From Gracilariopsis chorda (Eukaryota; Rhodophyta; Florideophyceae; Gracilariales; Gracilariaceae), in contig NBIV01000233.1 in the NCBI GenBank assembly GCA_003194525.1, positions 1 to 64,000 on the forward strand: a stretch of DNA of 64,000 nucleotides, given 5' to 3'. The position numbers were made by a program, and so were the translations under genes. Under the pieces are notes generated by a model. That model was not told where the DNA came from. It was given only the letters and a program-made list of their open reading frames with translations, and made no database searches. Position 1 is the first letter of the stretch. Every line of letters starts with the position of its first letter. Of this stretch, positions 21,229-32,997 are shown piece after piece.

Positions 21229-22581
21229 TTACCCAACTTGGGCATTAACCAGCGTGGCTGGGGCTGCAGTTCCCGTTTGACGGTGGTATCGCAGGACCTG
21301 CGACCGTGGGAGGTGTTCAATTGGCTCCCACGTATCCCCACTGGGGTCGTACCCGTACCAGCTGACGCGGTATTGTAGAATACCATCCTGGTCCCAGGTG
21401 TGTCTGACAAGTCGGTTTACTACGAACTCTCGTTCGTAGACCTGCCGGCCGTGCCGGGTGGTGGTTGTACTCCCTTGCGGGGGCTGGCCGCTGTGCGGTA
21501 TAATGTCCCTTAGCAGGGTGTTCGGCGATAACTCCGGCGTTGCCGTGCGCTGTGATAGCGGCCGCTGCTCATGCGGGAAGATATCCCTCAAGAGGGTGTG
21601 TGGTACCACAGTTTTCACCGGCAAGTCATTCCCCATTGGGGCAGGTTCATTTCCGCTTTCGCGGTATTGCGGGCGAACCGCCAGTCGGCGGGGGACTTGG
21701 GCTCCGCCTTCGCGGTTGAGCTCACGAACCGCGAGTTCGCGGGAAGATGACCGCTCCTGCGGATTCGGCATTTCCACAATCCCCTGGGGGGTCCCGTGCG
21801 ACACGGTGATTGGGTGGCAAACCGCCTCCCTGCCAAGCGCACGAGCGCTCTGCACCATACGTTCCGGCGATGCCGTGGTGTCCCCGGCTACTGACGGGTT
21901 GCCTGGGGCTAACTCCGGTACACCGGTATTTTGGTCAAAATTCCCCTTTGGGGGGTGCGGGGCAGGTGCCGATGACACCCTTTTCAGGGGCTTGGCCACT
22001 AAGTGCAGTGCACCGTCTACACGCGGAAGAGCAGCGTCCGGTATGACCGGTTTCGAGCGTGCGATGGCGTGCGCTTTTTCCGAGTTCCTCGGTTCTTCCC
22101 CGCAGCGTTGCGGGAGGTGGCGCAAATTATTCCCCGGAACGGGGGCTTCAATTCCGTCGACGACGGGAGGCGTTTCCGGCGCTTGTGGGCCAGGGCCTGA
22201 AGCTTCGGCTGCGGCTTGGCTGCCTTTTTCCCCAGGTTGGGTGTGGGGATTTCCCAGCGGCGCTGGTGTATCTTGGCGCCTCTTCTCCGCAGGGCGCGGG
22301 TCTGATCAACCTGATTGAACCGCTTCCGCGGGGACTTCCGCCAACGGCGGCTTCGAGGCATCGCCCTGCTCAAGGGATTGAGGGCGATCGTCGCCGTACT
22401 CCCGTAACGGGGATCCCTCCCTGACAGGGGTGTGCGGTAGCTGCATTTCAACTTCCCGTTGCGACGGCGATATCGTTCCTCGAAAACGAGTGTTCTCCTG
22501 CCCCTTCTTAGACGGAGCGGCGGGATAAGGGATAACATTCCCCGCCTGGCGGGTGTAAATTCGTGCCAGGGGGGCGGGCGC
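21229..22581 (-). pseudogene. Pol C-terminus of A2: linker and chromodomain
   Basis: The open frame 22125-21229 (298 codons) contains the same repeated TLLRDIFPH/TLLRDIIPH peptide pair as A1 and ends with a chromodomain (FVVNRLV ... YRVSWYGYDPSGDTWEP, about residues 225-285). The linker upstream (22538-22017) is basic and Pro/Arg-rich in a different frame. The frame to integrase is broken near 22582 by a stop. It is highly similar to 1617-3240. Confidence 0.83.
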
Positions 22582-25500
22582 TTAGAGGCCCGAATTATCC
22601 GGCTGAGCCGGAGAGTCCGACAGGGTCGGTAGGTCTGAGAGTCCCCGGCTGGGGTGTGGTAGTACCGTAGGCCTAGTACTCCCGGAGGATTCCGGTGTTG
22701 CAGAGTCCGTAGAAACGGGATGTTCTGAATCCAGGATTACCTCTGAGGAGGGCGGGGGGGCGAGTACGACACGATCGCGGGAGATCCGCTCGTGTGCTCC
22801 ACCTATCTCTACAACGACAGTGTCGGCATTAACAGAGATGACCTTGAAGGGTCCGTCCGCCACAGGCGAGAGTTTGTGACGCTTCTCCCGTTCCGGGTTG
22901 TAGTACTCCTTCTTGATGAAGACGTAGTTATTTGCCCCAATCGGGGGGGTCTTTCCTCGCAAGCGAGTGTCAAAATCCCGCTTGTAAGTGGCTTTGGCCC
23001 GTGCCATAGACTTCCGCGCAGCGGAGACCAGCTTGGAAAGCAATGGATTCCATTGCTTCCGGGAGATACCCACTGATGGGAAATTGTCCAAGGTAGCTTG
23101 TGGTTCCAGCGCCACAGGCGGGGGTGTTTTAGATAGAACGAAATCGAATGGCGAAACTCCGGTAGTCCGGTGTACCTGCGTGTTGTACGCGTAGGTTACC
23201 GCATCAGCGTAGAGATCCCAATTCGTTGGGTGGTCAGCGACGTAGGAACGTAGCTCCGCGAGTAACGTCCGGTTAAACCGTTCAACTTGCCCATTATATT
23301 GGGAGTGGTAGGTAGTCGTGAACAAGTTCTTGACATCCAGGATGCGACAAACATCCTGGAAGAACTTGCTCGCGAACTGTTTCCCGTTATTGGAGAGCAC
23401 CTCCGCGGGGGGACTGTAGACAAAAATCCAGAGCGTCACCAGAGCCTGGGCCACCGTGAGAGCGGTTATCCTCCGAAGAGGGACAGTCCGTACCAGCTTG
23501 GAAAAGCGGTCGGTAATGACAAGTAGAAACTTGTTTCCACGTTTCGTGGTGAATAGTGGTCCGAGAATATCGATCGCGATAAACTAGAGCGGCGCCCTTG
23601 CGGGGAATAGTTTCAACGTCTTCGCATTTTTGCGGCGTTTCACGCGATTCTTCGCCCATTTGCTACAAAACTGCACGGTTGCGTAGCAACCCACTGCCAT
23701 GGCGGGCCAACGGAAATCAGTTTGCAGGGTTAGGTAGAGTTTCCTCCTACCTGGGTGACCTCCAATGGGCGCATAGTGTGATAGATGTAACACCCGCGAC
23801 TGCAGGGAATGAGGTACCACAATCTGTGGGCGGGCTTCGACCTTCCTTACGAGGTAGCCTTTGTCGTTTACCCCGAAAGGGAGATCTTCACCACCGTTGA
23901 TACGGGCACGAATCCTCGTACAGAAGGGGTCGCCGAACTGTTCTCGGATCATTTCTTCCTGTGATACCGGTACAAAGTTCCCCCATAACGGATTCTCAAA
24001 TTCATCTCGCGATGCGAGTAGTTCGTCAAAGTCAGCATCCTCGTCCCAGTTTTCTGGCCAAGCGTCAACGGCAAATTCTGGATCATCCGAGTCTATCGCC
24101 ATGAAACATGGGACTTCTTCATCCTCCGTTGGAAGTGCTTCCCCACTTGTGGGTGACCGCGACAGAGCGTTGGCTTGGTTTTCCTGCGCGCCCTTTTTAT
24201 AAATGACTTGAAATTCATATTCCGCGAGGCGGAGTCTCCAGCGCATGAGGCGTCCCGACGGGTTGGAGATATTCATTAACCACCTCAACGAGGAGTGATC
24301 CGTGTACACGGCAAAGTGAACTCCCATAAGGTAGGGGCGCACAGTGTTCATCGCCCATACGAAGGCGAGGCACTGTTTCTCCGATACGGAGTAGTTCCGC
24401 TCATGAACATTGAGCGAGCGCGACCAATAACCAATTGGATGTCGTTCCCTCTCAGGGGTGGTGTGAACAAGAGCACACCCGACCTGGTAGTCGCTCGAGT
24501 CCGTATCTACGGAGTATGGCAACCCAAGTTTTGGGAGATGTAGGATTGGTGCTGATGTGACAGCCTCCTCCTTCAAGGAGTTAAAGGCCTCCAATTTCTC
24601 GGGCGTAAATGTTCCCAGTTTTGGGGGGTTTCCCTTGCGCAGTAGCGCGTTGAGAGGCGCCGCAGTGTCCGAAAAGTTTGGTATAAACCGTCGATAGACG
24701 TTGACCAGCCCCAAAAAAAGCGCAGTTCCGTTTGAGTACGGGGCTCTTTCGCCTCAACGAGAGATTTGACTCGAGCTTTCTCGATCGCTAACCATCCAGG
24801 ACGGATAATGTGACCCAGATCCTTCACAGTGTCTGTGAAAAACTCTCATTTCCTCAACTTGAGGGTAATTACCGCATCGCGGAGTACGCTCAGCACGTCT
24901 CCGATGTGAGTGAGGTGGTCGTCCAACGATTTGGAGAAGATGATTATATCATCAAGGTAGACCAAACAACTCCGCCACTTAAAGCGGTTATGTAGACTAT
25001 CTACTGCACGCTGAATGGTGGCGGGGGCGTTGGTCAGCCCAAATGGCATCCGCTTGAAGTGGTAGGTCCCCGCGTGGCAGGTGAATGCGGTTTTATTGCG
25101 ATCCTCCTGTCTAACAGGTACATACCAATATCCCCAATTGGCATCGAGGGCCTTGAAAATGGTGGCGTCTCCAAGGGAGTCAATGCAATCGCCCATACGA
25201 GGGATGGCGTATGTGCCCCTAACAGTCACGGCATTGAGCCGCCGGTAGTCGACACAGAACCTCCAGGTTCCGTCTGCTTTCAAATCGAGTACAATTGGGA
25301 ACGCCCAGGGTGATTGGGCGGGCTTCATCACCCCTGCGCAGAGCATCTTGTCCACTTGGGACTGTTCCCCTTCCCGAGCTTTCGGACCTGTCCTGTAAGG
25401 GGGTTGCGCAACCGGTCGCGCACTGGGGATTAGATCAATCCGGTGTTCCGTTGCATTAATCTTGCCAAGCGAGCCATCTCACATAGTGGTGAATTCCCTT

Positions 25501-26034
25501 AACATTGTACGGAATTTGTCGCGGTGCGACTCTGGCACATGGCTGATGTCCAGCCCTTCAAGTGCCTTATCTGGATCAATCCAGTCGTTGCTCAACGGAG
25601 CATTGTCCTCTTTCACAGTTCTCGGTCGCAATTCCGAGTTACTCGGTACGTTCGACGCTAAAGTAGCGGTTTCCTCCCCCTCCTTAGACTTGACGTCTTC
25701 GGACGGCGGGGCGAACTCCTCAGAAGAGGTGGAAACTCCGATTACATTGGCGGCTTTCATCTTCATTGGCAGCATTCCCATAGGATGGGGGGTCACACTC
25801 CCCATTACTTGGTGTTTAACCAGATACTGGGGGTGTTTGCCAAGGTTGGCAACCAATATCTGGAAAGGAACATCCGGGGAAATGGAAACAATTCCATTAG
25901 CCAGCGCCAGCTGGGATTTCTCGTACAACGAGGCAAGAGGTTGTATAACCCGAAGACCGTGTTGACGGGAATTTGCCTGCACCCAGACTTAGGAATCAGG
26001 CGGTAGAGGAACCGAGGCAGCGAGGTGGAGCTTA
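22582..26034 (-). pseudogene. Pol of A2: protease-RT linker, RT, RNase H and integrase
   Basis: Minus-strand order: a pre-RT linker (25982-25479, VIQPLASLYEKSQLALANG), reverse transcriptase (25355-24846, MPFGLTNAPATIQ and LVYLDDIIIFSKS with intact YLDD), RT thumb and RNase H (24827-24150, FIPNFSDTAAPLN, VDTDSSDYQVGCAL, VYTDHSSLRW), and integrase (24100-22700). The protease and gag zinc region are missing, lost at the chimeric junction. Breaks: a stop after VITLKLRK at about 24846, a frameshift near 24720, and GAG to TAG at about 23584 just before FIAIDILGP. In integrase the second catalytic Asp is changed (LSNNGKQF against LSDNGKQF in A1), so this integrase would be inactive even if the frame were open. 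Confidence 0.87.
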
Positions 26035-27994
26035 TCCTCTCTACGGGCCATGAAGGCCTTACAGATGTCCTCAGGCATAACTTTGACGCAGTCAAATGGA
26101 CGGGCCATGGACAGGCAAATGAAACACGGCTGATTTGACTACGTAAAACTATCCTTTCGCGGGGCCACTGGAGACAATTTGGGAGTAGCCAGAGCAGATA
26201 GTGTGGTCGTCCCTGAGATCAGAACCGATAGTGCAACAGATGGGGCCTAAGAAAAGCTCACTGCAAGTGTCTCTGCAGTTTCGGGGTATCCATAGCCTGA
26301 GTCCGTATTGGTCTGCGAGTCGACCAGATGGGCACTTCCTCCCTTCGCCAGGGGTCTGGCGCGTCTCCTGGTATCCACATCACCCGCTTGGCGGGAGATC
26401 CTATAGGTCTTCCGGTATCCTTCGGCGAACATCACCAGCTGACGTAACGAAAGGTCCGGATGGGCGGTGTAATGGTCACGGACGGGGGTCCGTATGGCCA
26501 GTAACAGACCTGCGATGAAGTATCGCTTAAGTCGACCTTCGGAAAAAACGTTTCCGCAATGGCGGGCCCGTGTCCAAATTCGGTCAGAAAGTCCGTTCCG
26601 GTCACATTGGAACCTTGCTGGTATCCAATGACGTCCTGATAGGTATCCATTTTGTGATCGTCAGAGGCATAGGTCCCTAATAAATAATGAACGACCTCAG
26701 GGTAGGTTAGTAAGAGCTCCCTGTCGCGGGCATCCAAAGGATTGTCAGAGCCAGATATCTTGGCAACCACATGGTCTTTCGCTTGACCACTGAAGAAGAA
26801 CTGAAATAAATACATTGCAGCTTCTCCATGGATACCGTTCTGGTCACAGGCCACTTGGACCGAACTCAGAAACCTGAGGAATGTAATAGGATCCTTCCCA
26901 GAAAACTTGTTTTGGATGGTCACTTGCATCCTCTTGGCCCACCTAGCAATATTCTTGGCGACAGATGAGATATACCTCTTGGACCGATCCAACAGGCGGT
27001 ACGTGTCCACGTCCAAGACCTTCTGGAAAGGCTCATTACTCGTGGCCAATGGTCTGAGGCGCCGAACGTCTGCCTCATCCGCATCGGTTTCGGAGGTGCT
27101 GGAGGAGTCCGAATGGTCGTCATCAATAAATTTCGAGTGGTCTCTCTTCCAACGGCTCGACCTCTTTGACCTTCGGTTTCTGTTCTTTTTCCTCTGGTCT
27201 TTGGCACTTCCATAGTCCCTCGGGACAGGCTCTTCACTGACCCGATGGTATTCCGCGGCATGGCGAATGCCGTATTGACCAATGGGCTCATCTCCAGCGC
27301 GGTCTCTCTGCCTCTGAGGTCTCTCTACCCCAGGCGGAGGATGGTCCAATGAACTTTCCTGATGGTTTCCCAGGCTAGGGGCTAATTCTGTAGCTGCTTC
27401 CTGGGGTCTGGTCTGGTCTGAACGATGGAAAACCGACGGTGTACTTTGAGAAACAGCTCGAGAGCTGTCGAGTTGGCCTACTTTGCGTGTGATTTCTCCC
27501 TGGATGGTCGTGGCGACTGACTCCACTAGGACATCCGAGTGAAAGACCTGAGAAATTAGTCGGTCACCCAAAACGGAGAAACGGTGGCGAAGTTTCCTAT
27601 CCAACCGGTCCCTTAGAACTTGCTGCACTTTGTCTTCACACCAAGAAAGGAGTTGCGGCCATAGAAGAGCGACAACCTCGTCGACCTTTTGGGCATCAGG
27701 GGCAATTGCAGCTGGGTCCTGAGGCTGTAGTGCAATAGTCCATTGGTCGACCGGCCCGTTCAACTGTTCGAACTTCTCGCCAAGGCGAGCGACCAATGGC
27801 GACTCCCGGGTGATTCGTTTGGATTGGTCCACTGGGTTAATGGTACGTCCACTGGAACGGCTGCGCTGGCTCCTGTGGTCACTTGCACTGTCTTTTCGGT
27901 TGGGTACCGGTACAGGAGTGTCTGAAGCGGCCACGGTGGCTAGTGGGGATCCTTGTTGTGCGTGTGTGGTGGGTTTGGGTTGTTGGTTATCCAT
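26035..27994 (-). pseudogene. Gag of family B in the chimera (copy B1)
   Basis: A 520-codon frame from ATG at 27994 to 26432, followed in a second frame by 26435-26247. It has a Pro/Gln/Ser-rich N-terminus, a helical block (about 110-185, VVALLWPQLLSWCEDKVQQV), a very basic segment (KKNRNRRSKRSSRWKRDHSK), an acidic run and then a capsid-like part (MQVTIQNKFSGKDPITFLRF ... GIHGEAAMYLFQFFFSGQAK). The frame break near 26545 is one missing T in a T-run (six T against seven in copy B2 at about 32560). No CCHC knuckle is visible. It is nearly identical to 31110-33072, which lies in opposite orientation. Confidence 0.85.
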
Positions 27995-28121
27995 GCGGTC
28001 ACGGTTGCTTCCAGGTCAGAAACAACGACAAGTAGTCCAATGGTAGAAGTCCTATTGGATTTCATTCGGTCTTAAGATCCCAAACGCCTATCCTTGTAGG
28101 ATTGTAGGTTGGGAGACGAGA

Positions 28122-28651
28122 TGTCGTAGAATACTAGTCCAAGGGTCAAGGGGGGAAGTAGTACCTACTAGGGGTAGCGGTGGCAGAGTACCAGCCAATA
28201 GGGTGACAGTCCACTGGGGTCTAGTTGTGTCATGGGCACCTTCTGAATGGCAGGCGCAATGGGCAGGCGTTATCTAAGGTCCCTACACTTCGGAAGCACT
28301 CGTAAGGATGGCTTGGAAGCCTTTGTCCGCTGGAAGCTTGAAGGCGACTAGAGGACGGAGGTGGTGCTTGCCTTAACTCCTCAGTGGCCGGCTGCACTTG
28401 AGCCTACTAATATAGTAGGCGAGATGCACTAGACAACCGGTAACTACTACTAAATAATTAAATAGAATACTACACTACTCTACCGTGCACTGTGCGGCAA
28501 TGCCAGGTCCACCGGGGGTCACACTTCAGATCACAATTATCTCCGACCGACGTGGCTAATATTGACACGAGCCAGTGGTGCTCTGTTCCTTCTTCCATCT
28601 TTTCGGCACTCCACCTTACCCGCCGTCTGACCGTAGGGCTATTGAACTACA
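28122..28651 (-). repeat. LTR of family B at the right end of the chimera (530 bp)
   Basis: On the minus strand it starts TGTAGTTCAATAGCCC and ends TTCTACGACA, matching the LTRs at 30456-30982 and 40701-41230. Its last roughly 200 bases and the following gag are far closer to the 5' LTR of B2 than its first 330 bases are. Confidence 0.88.
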
Positions 28652-29039
28652 GGTATTGTCACCTTTCCTAGGATTGGCGACACCAAATTGCGATAAACGC
28701 ACATTAACTCTGACAAAGCTCGAGCAAATCCATCATTGCTGCTCACACAGCGATGTTACGTACTGCTTATCAAGTGCAAAGCCAGGCTTCGTTCGAATTG
28801 CCAGTCTTCTAGGACGATGCATTCTACATCATCTTATTCTGCAGTTAGTTTGAGATTGGTTACGGCGAGCGTCTAACAAACCTCAAATATTTGGCATGGA
28901 AGAGTTCTTCTGCTGCGTGACACGAAGCTCTAAGCTAGGACAGGCCCATTCGTAGAGCAGAGTTCCGAGAACTTTCCCGGCAGTCACGGTCTGACTTTCT
29001 CCAAAACGTAATCCGTCATAAGCGGGCGGTGCTGGAGAT
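28652..29039. other. Unrecognised sequence between LTR-B and family A debris
   Basis: About 390 bases with no supported gene. It is the flank of the chimera's right LTR. Confidence 0.4.
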
Positions 29040-29310
29040 ACAGATTTGGGAATTTCGTTCAGTACCAAACTGAAACTATTGAGCAGATGGCTCCACCTCA
29101 CCGACAAGGTCTGTATTTCACGGTCCCCGAATGATGTCAATTTCATGATGCTTGCTTGGCCCGTTATACTGAGCCTTCACTGTTGCTCAATTACTTCAGT
29201 TCTGTTCTTATATTGGATCCCCGGTCGTGACTTTGGTCGGTAGTCATAACAAAATGGGCTGTGCCCACTGTTACTCGCAACACCCTTGAGTAACTCTTAC
29301 CGGGAAATTT
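29040..29310 (+). pseudogene. Fragment of a family A-type convergent ORF
   Basis: The plus strand encodes, with stops, IEQMAPPHRQGLYFTVPE followed later by LDPRS and LWSVVITKWA, matching residues about 220-285 of the A2 antisense ORF (IEQIAPPHRPGRYVALPEWW and LWSVVITEWA). It is highly decayed. Its orientation is opposite to the C-terminal fragment at 30000-30455, showing rearrangement. Confidence 0.72.
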
Positions 29311-29329
29311 TGAGCTGTTTACATCGATG

Positions 29330-29700
29330 GAATTAATTCGAGAGCAATTCGTTGATTCCTTCCGTGCAAGGATTCGTGCCTGCCTGAAGGCAAAGAACTT
29401 ATCTCCCGTTTGAGGTAAATGACAACATATATCGCGTTTGGTTGGTCGAATCCAACCAAAAAGTCATGGTACCACACTCCCTGCACTCGCGGGTGCTCCA
29501 TTTATCCCATTACTCTAAACTCGGTGGCCACATCAGTGGACGAAAGCTCTACCTCACCTTGAGAAGTGCGTTTTACTGGACCGCCATGCCGCCTGATTGC
29601 GAAAGAACTGTGCGGTTTTATACGACATGCGCGAATAGTCTGTTGAAGCTCTGCAGCATCTTCCTCGGTCCAAGGTCGTACATTTCCACCACAGATTGGG
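29330..29700 (+). pseudogene. Fragment of family A-type integrase (H2C2 region)
   Basis: The reading LIREQFVDSFRARIRACLKA, then VMVPHSLHSRVLHLSHYSKL and RKLYLTLRSAFYW aligns with the integrase N-terminus of A1 and A2 (IREQFGDPFCTRIRARI, VVPHSLQSRVLHLSHYAPI). It is more diverged than A1 and A2 are from each other and contains stops, so it is an older relative. Confidence 0.78.
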
Positions 29701-29959
29701 TACCGCGACACCAGAAACGCCGTGCAAAACACAATTGGGATAGAAACTGTGATAATGAAAGGTGATGAGGAAGAAAGACGATTTAATATGAAGTATAACG
29801 TAAGGGACGGGAGTTATCGAAGACAAGCCGTCCGAAACAGGGGTCTTTACTTTAGAATCCAGTGCAAGTCTGCAAACTATACTTAAGTACGGGGCAAGCG
29901 AAGAAGAAGATACCAAGATTAAGAAATAGAAGCCTGTGCTGCCCTCGTCACTCGCGAGT

Positions 29960-30455
29960 TGACCAACTGCTCGGCGGTATGTTATGGCATCCTCCATTGC
30001 AGTTACGTCACTCTATACTTCGGTAGAGCCAAGGCTGGCACTATGGAGAAACCGGGCAATGATTTTGTTTTAATTGGCCAAAAAACAGTGAGAACTGAAG
30101 GCACTGAAGAACCTGAGGGCCCGGCGTTTGGAATTGTAGAACCAAGTGCCGCTGCTGCAATTACGGGAGATTCTTTGGCGACATCTTCGCCCCCCCTGTA
30201 TGTCCATAGCTTTCGTCTCTTTGAGATCTTTATTCACTATCTGGTCATCTGCGCTACAAGCGCGGTAATAGTCTTCGGAATTGACGTCCCCATTTGTATG
30301 ATTATGCGGCATGTGCCGTGGCGCATCATGGAGCTCTCCCGCTTCAGCGGCAGATATTTCCCCGATATCCCACTGTTCGAAGTATACAAATATGCCCACG
30401 ACAGCCCTGTTTCTACCAAGAACTGGACCGTTGGCACCACCGCCGCCGTTACGCC
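29960..30455 (-). pseudogene. C-terminal part of an old family A-type convergent ORF
   Basis: The minus strand encodes NGPVLGRNRAVVGIFVYFEQ and GELHDAPRHMPHNH, matching residues about 357-400 of the A2 antisense ORF (GGPGLGRNTALAGDFVYFDP, RELRDAPRHVPEDH). It is cut on the right at 30455 by the 5' LTR of element B2. The N-terminal part of the same kind of ORF reappears on the same strand just beyond B2 at 41231. Confidence 0.78.
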
Positions 30456-30982
30456 TGTAGTACAATAGCCCTATGGTCAAAGTACTGGCAAGCTGGAGTG
30501 CCAAAGAGGTGGACGAAGGACCAAAGCACTCCTGGCTCATGTCAGTATTAGCGACGTGGGTCGGAGATAATTGTAGTCTGAAGTGTGACCTCCGTTGGAC
30601 CTGGCACTGCAGCACAGTGCCCAGTAGAATATTGTAGTAATCTATTTAATTATTTAGTAGTAGTTGCAGGTGGTCTAGAGCGTTTGGAAGTCTATATTAG
30701 TTGGCTCGGGTGCAGCATGCCACTGAGGAAAGGCAAGCGCCACCTCCGTCCTCTAGTCGCCCTCAAGCTTCCATCGGAAGAAGGCTTCCAAGCCATCCTT
30801 ACGAGTGCTTCCGAACTGTAGGGACCTTAGATAACGCCTGCTCACTGCGCCTGCCATTTAGAAGGTGCCCATGACACAACTAGACCCCAGTGGACCGTCA
30901 CCCTATTGGCTGGTACTCTGCCACCGCTACCCCTAGTAGGTACTACTTCCCCCCTTGACCCTTGGACTAGTATTCTACGACA
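30456..30982 (+). repeat. 5' LTR of B2 (527 bp)
   Basis: Starts TGTAGTACAATAGCCC and ends TTCTACGACA. The boundaries follow from comparison with the two other LTR-B copies. Confidence 0.9.
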
Positions 30983-31109
30983 TCTCGTCTCCCAACCTAC
31001 AATCCTACAAGGATAGCCGTTTGGGATCTTAAGACCGAATGAAATCGAATAGGACTTCTACCATTGGACTACTTGTCGTCGTTTCTGACCTGGAAGCGAC
31101 CGTGACTGC

Positions 31110-32859
31110 ATGGATAACCAACAACCCAACCCCACCACACACGCACAACAAGGATTCCCACCAGCCGCCGTGGCCGCTTCAGACACTCCTGTACCGGTAC
31201 CCACCCGAAACGACAGTGCAAGTGACCACAGGAGCCAGCGCAGCCGTTCCAGTGGACGTACCATTAACCCAGTGGACCAATCCAAACGAATCACCCGGGA
31301 GTCGCCATTGGTCGCTCGCCTTGGCGAGAAGTTCGAACAGTTGAACGGGCCGGTCGACCAATGGACTATTGCACTACAGCCTCAGGACCCAGCTGCAATT
31401 GCCCCTGATGCCCAAAAGGTCGACAAGGTTGTCGCTCTTCTATGGCCGCAACTCCTTTCTTGGTGTGAAGACAAAGTGCAGCAAGTTCTAAGGGACCGGT
31501 TGGATAGGAAACTTCGCCACCATTTCTCCGTTTTGGGTGACCGACTAATTTCTCAGGTCGTTCACTCGGATGTCTTAGTGGAGTCAATCCCCACGACCAT
31601 CCAGGGAGAAATCACACGCAAAGTAGGCCAACTCGACAGCTCTCGAGCTGTTTCTCAAAGTACACCGTCGGTTTTCCATCGGTCAGACCAGACCAGACCC
31701 CAGGAAGCAGCTACAGAATTAGCCCCTAGCCTGGGAAACCATCAGGAAAGTTCATTGGAACATCCTCCGCCTGGGGTAGAGAGACCTCAGAGGCAGAGAG
31801 ACCGCGCTGGAGATGAGCCCATTGGTCAATACGGCATTCGCCATGCCGCGGAATACCATCGGGTCAGTGAAGAGCCTGTCCCGAGGGACTATGGAAGTGC
31901 CAAAGACCAGAGGAAAAAGAACAGAAACCGAAGGTCAAAGAGGTCGAGCCGTTGGAAGAGAGACCACTCGAACTTTATTGATGACGACCATTCGGACTCC
32001 TCCAGCACCTCCGAAACCGATGCGGATGAGGCAGACGTTCGGCGTCTCAGACCATTGGCCACGACTAATGAGCCTTTCCAGAAGGTCTTGGACGTGGAAA
32101 CGTACCGCATGTTGGATCAGTCCAAGCGGTATATCTCATCTGTGGCCAAGAATATTGCTAGGTGGGCCAAGAGGATGCAAGTGACCATCCAAAACAACTT
32201 TTTCTGGGGAGGATCCTATTACATTCCTCAGGTTCCTGAGTTCGTTCCAAGTGGCCTGTGACCAGAACGGTATCCATGAAGGAGCTGCAATGTATCTATT
32301 TCAGTTCTTTTTCAGTGGTCAAACGAAAGACCATTTGGTTGCCAAGAGATCTGGCTCTGACAATTCTTTGGATGCCCGCGACAGGGAGCTCTTAAGACCC
32401 TACCCTGAGGTCGTTCATTATTTATTGGAGACCTATGCCTCTGAAGACCACATAATGGATGCCTATCAGGACGTCATTGGATACCATCAAGGTTCCAATG
32501 TGATCGGAACGGACTTTCTGACCAAAGTTGGACACGGGCCCGCCATTGCGGAAACGTTTTTTTCCGAAGGTCGACTTAAGCGATACTTCATCGCAGGTCT
32601 GTTACTGGCCATACGGACCCCCGTCCGTAACCATTACACCGCCCATCCGGACCTTTCGTTACGTCAGCTGGTGACGTTCGCCGAAGGATACGGGAAAACC
32701 TATAGGATCTCCCGCCGAGCGGGTGATGTGGATACGAGGAGACGCGCCAGACCCCTGGCGAAGGGAGGAAGTGCCCATCTGGTCGACTCGCAGACCAATA
32801 CGGACTCAGGCTATGGATACCCCGAAACTGCAGAGACACTTGCAGTGAGCTTTTCTTAG
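31110..32859 (+). pseudogene. Gag of B2 (one frameshift)
   Basis: The frame 31110-32261 (383 codons) is followed in another frame by 32251-32859 (202 codons). The break near 32200 is one extra T in a T-run compared with the B1 copy (NNFFWGG against NKFSGKD). The domain layout is as in B1: Pro/Gln-rich N-terminus, helical block, basic RNA-binding-like segment, acidic segment and capsid-like helices (GAAMYLFQFFFSGQ, FIAGLLLAIRTPVRNHY). The same capsid motifs occur in element G at 63520-64000. The presumed role is virus-like particle formation and RNA packaging. Confidence 0.85.
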
Positions 32860-32997
32860 GCCCCATCTGTTGCACTATCGGTTCTGATCTCAGGGACGAC
32901 CACACTATCTGCTCTGGCTACTCCCAAATTGTCTCCAGTGCCCTCGCTAAAGGATATTTTTACGTAGTCCAATCAGCCGAGTTTTATTTGCCTGTCC

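Larger units (their letters stand above)
18305..28651 (-). mobile_element. Chimeric retrotransposon: family A 3' part joined to family B 5' part
   Basis: Read on the minus strand this unit is: LTR-B (28651-28122), gag of family B (27994 to about 26035), then an abrupt change at about 26034 into family A pol, the convergent family A ORF and finally LTR-A (19136-18305). The sequence follows element B2 base for base up to the GTAGAGAGGA at the junction and then leaves it. The two terminal LTRs belong to different families, which one normal replication cycle cannot produce. GTATT lies just outside the left LTR (18300-18304) and at 28653-28657, one base away from the right LTR. Confidence 0.8.

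Noticed and set aside
28653-28860. Remains of a host gene interrupted by the chimera (minus strand 28860-28653 joined to 18304-18134)
   Set aside because: The left piece has a plausible C-terminal frame, but the right piece has a stop in the matching frame and no recognisable domain.
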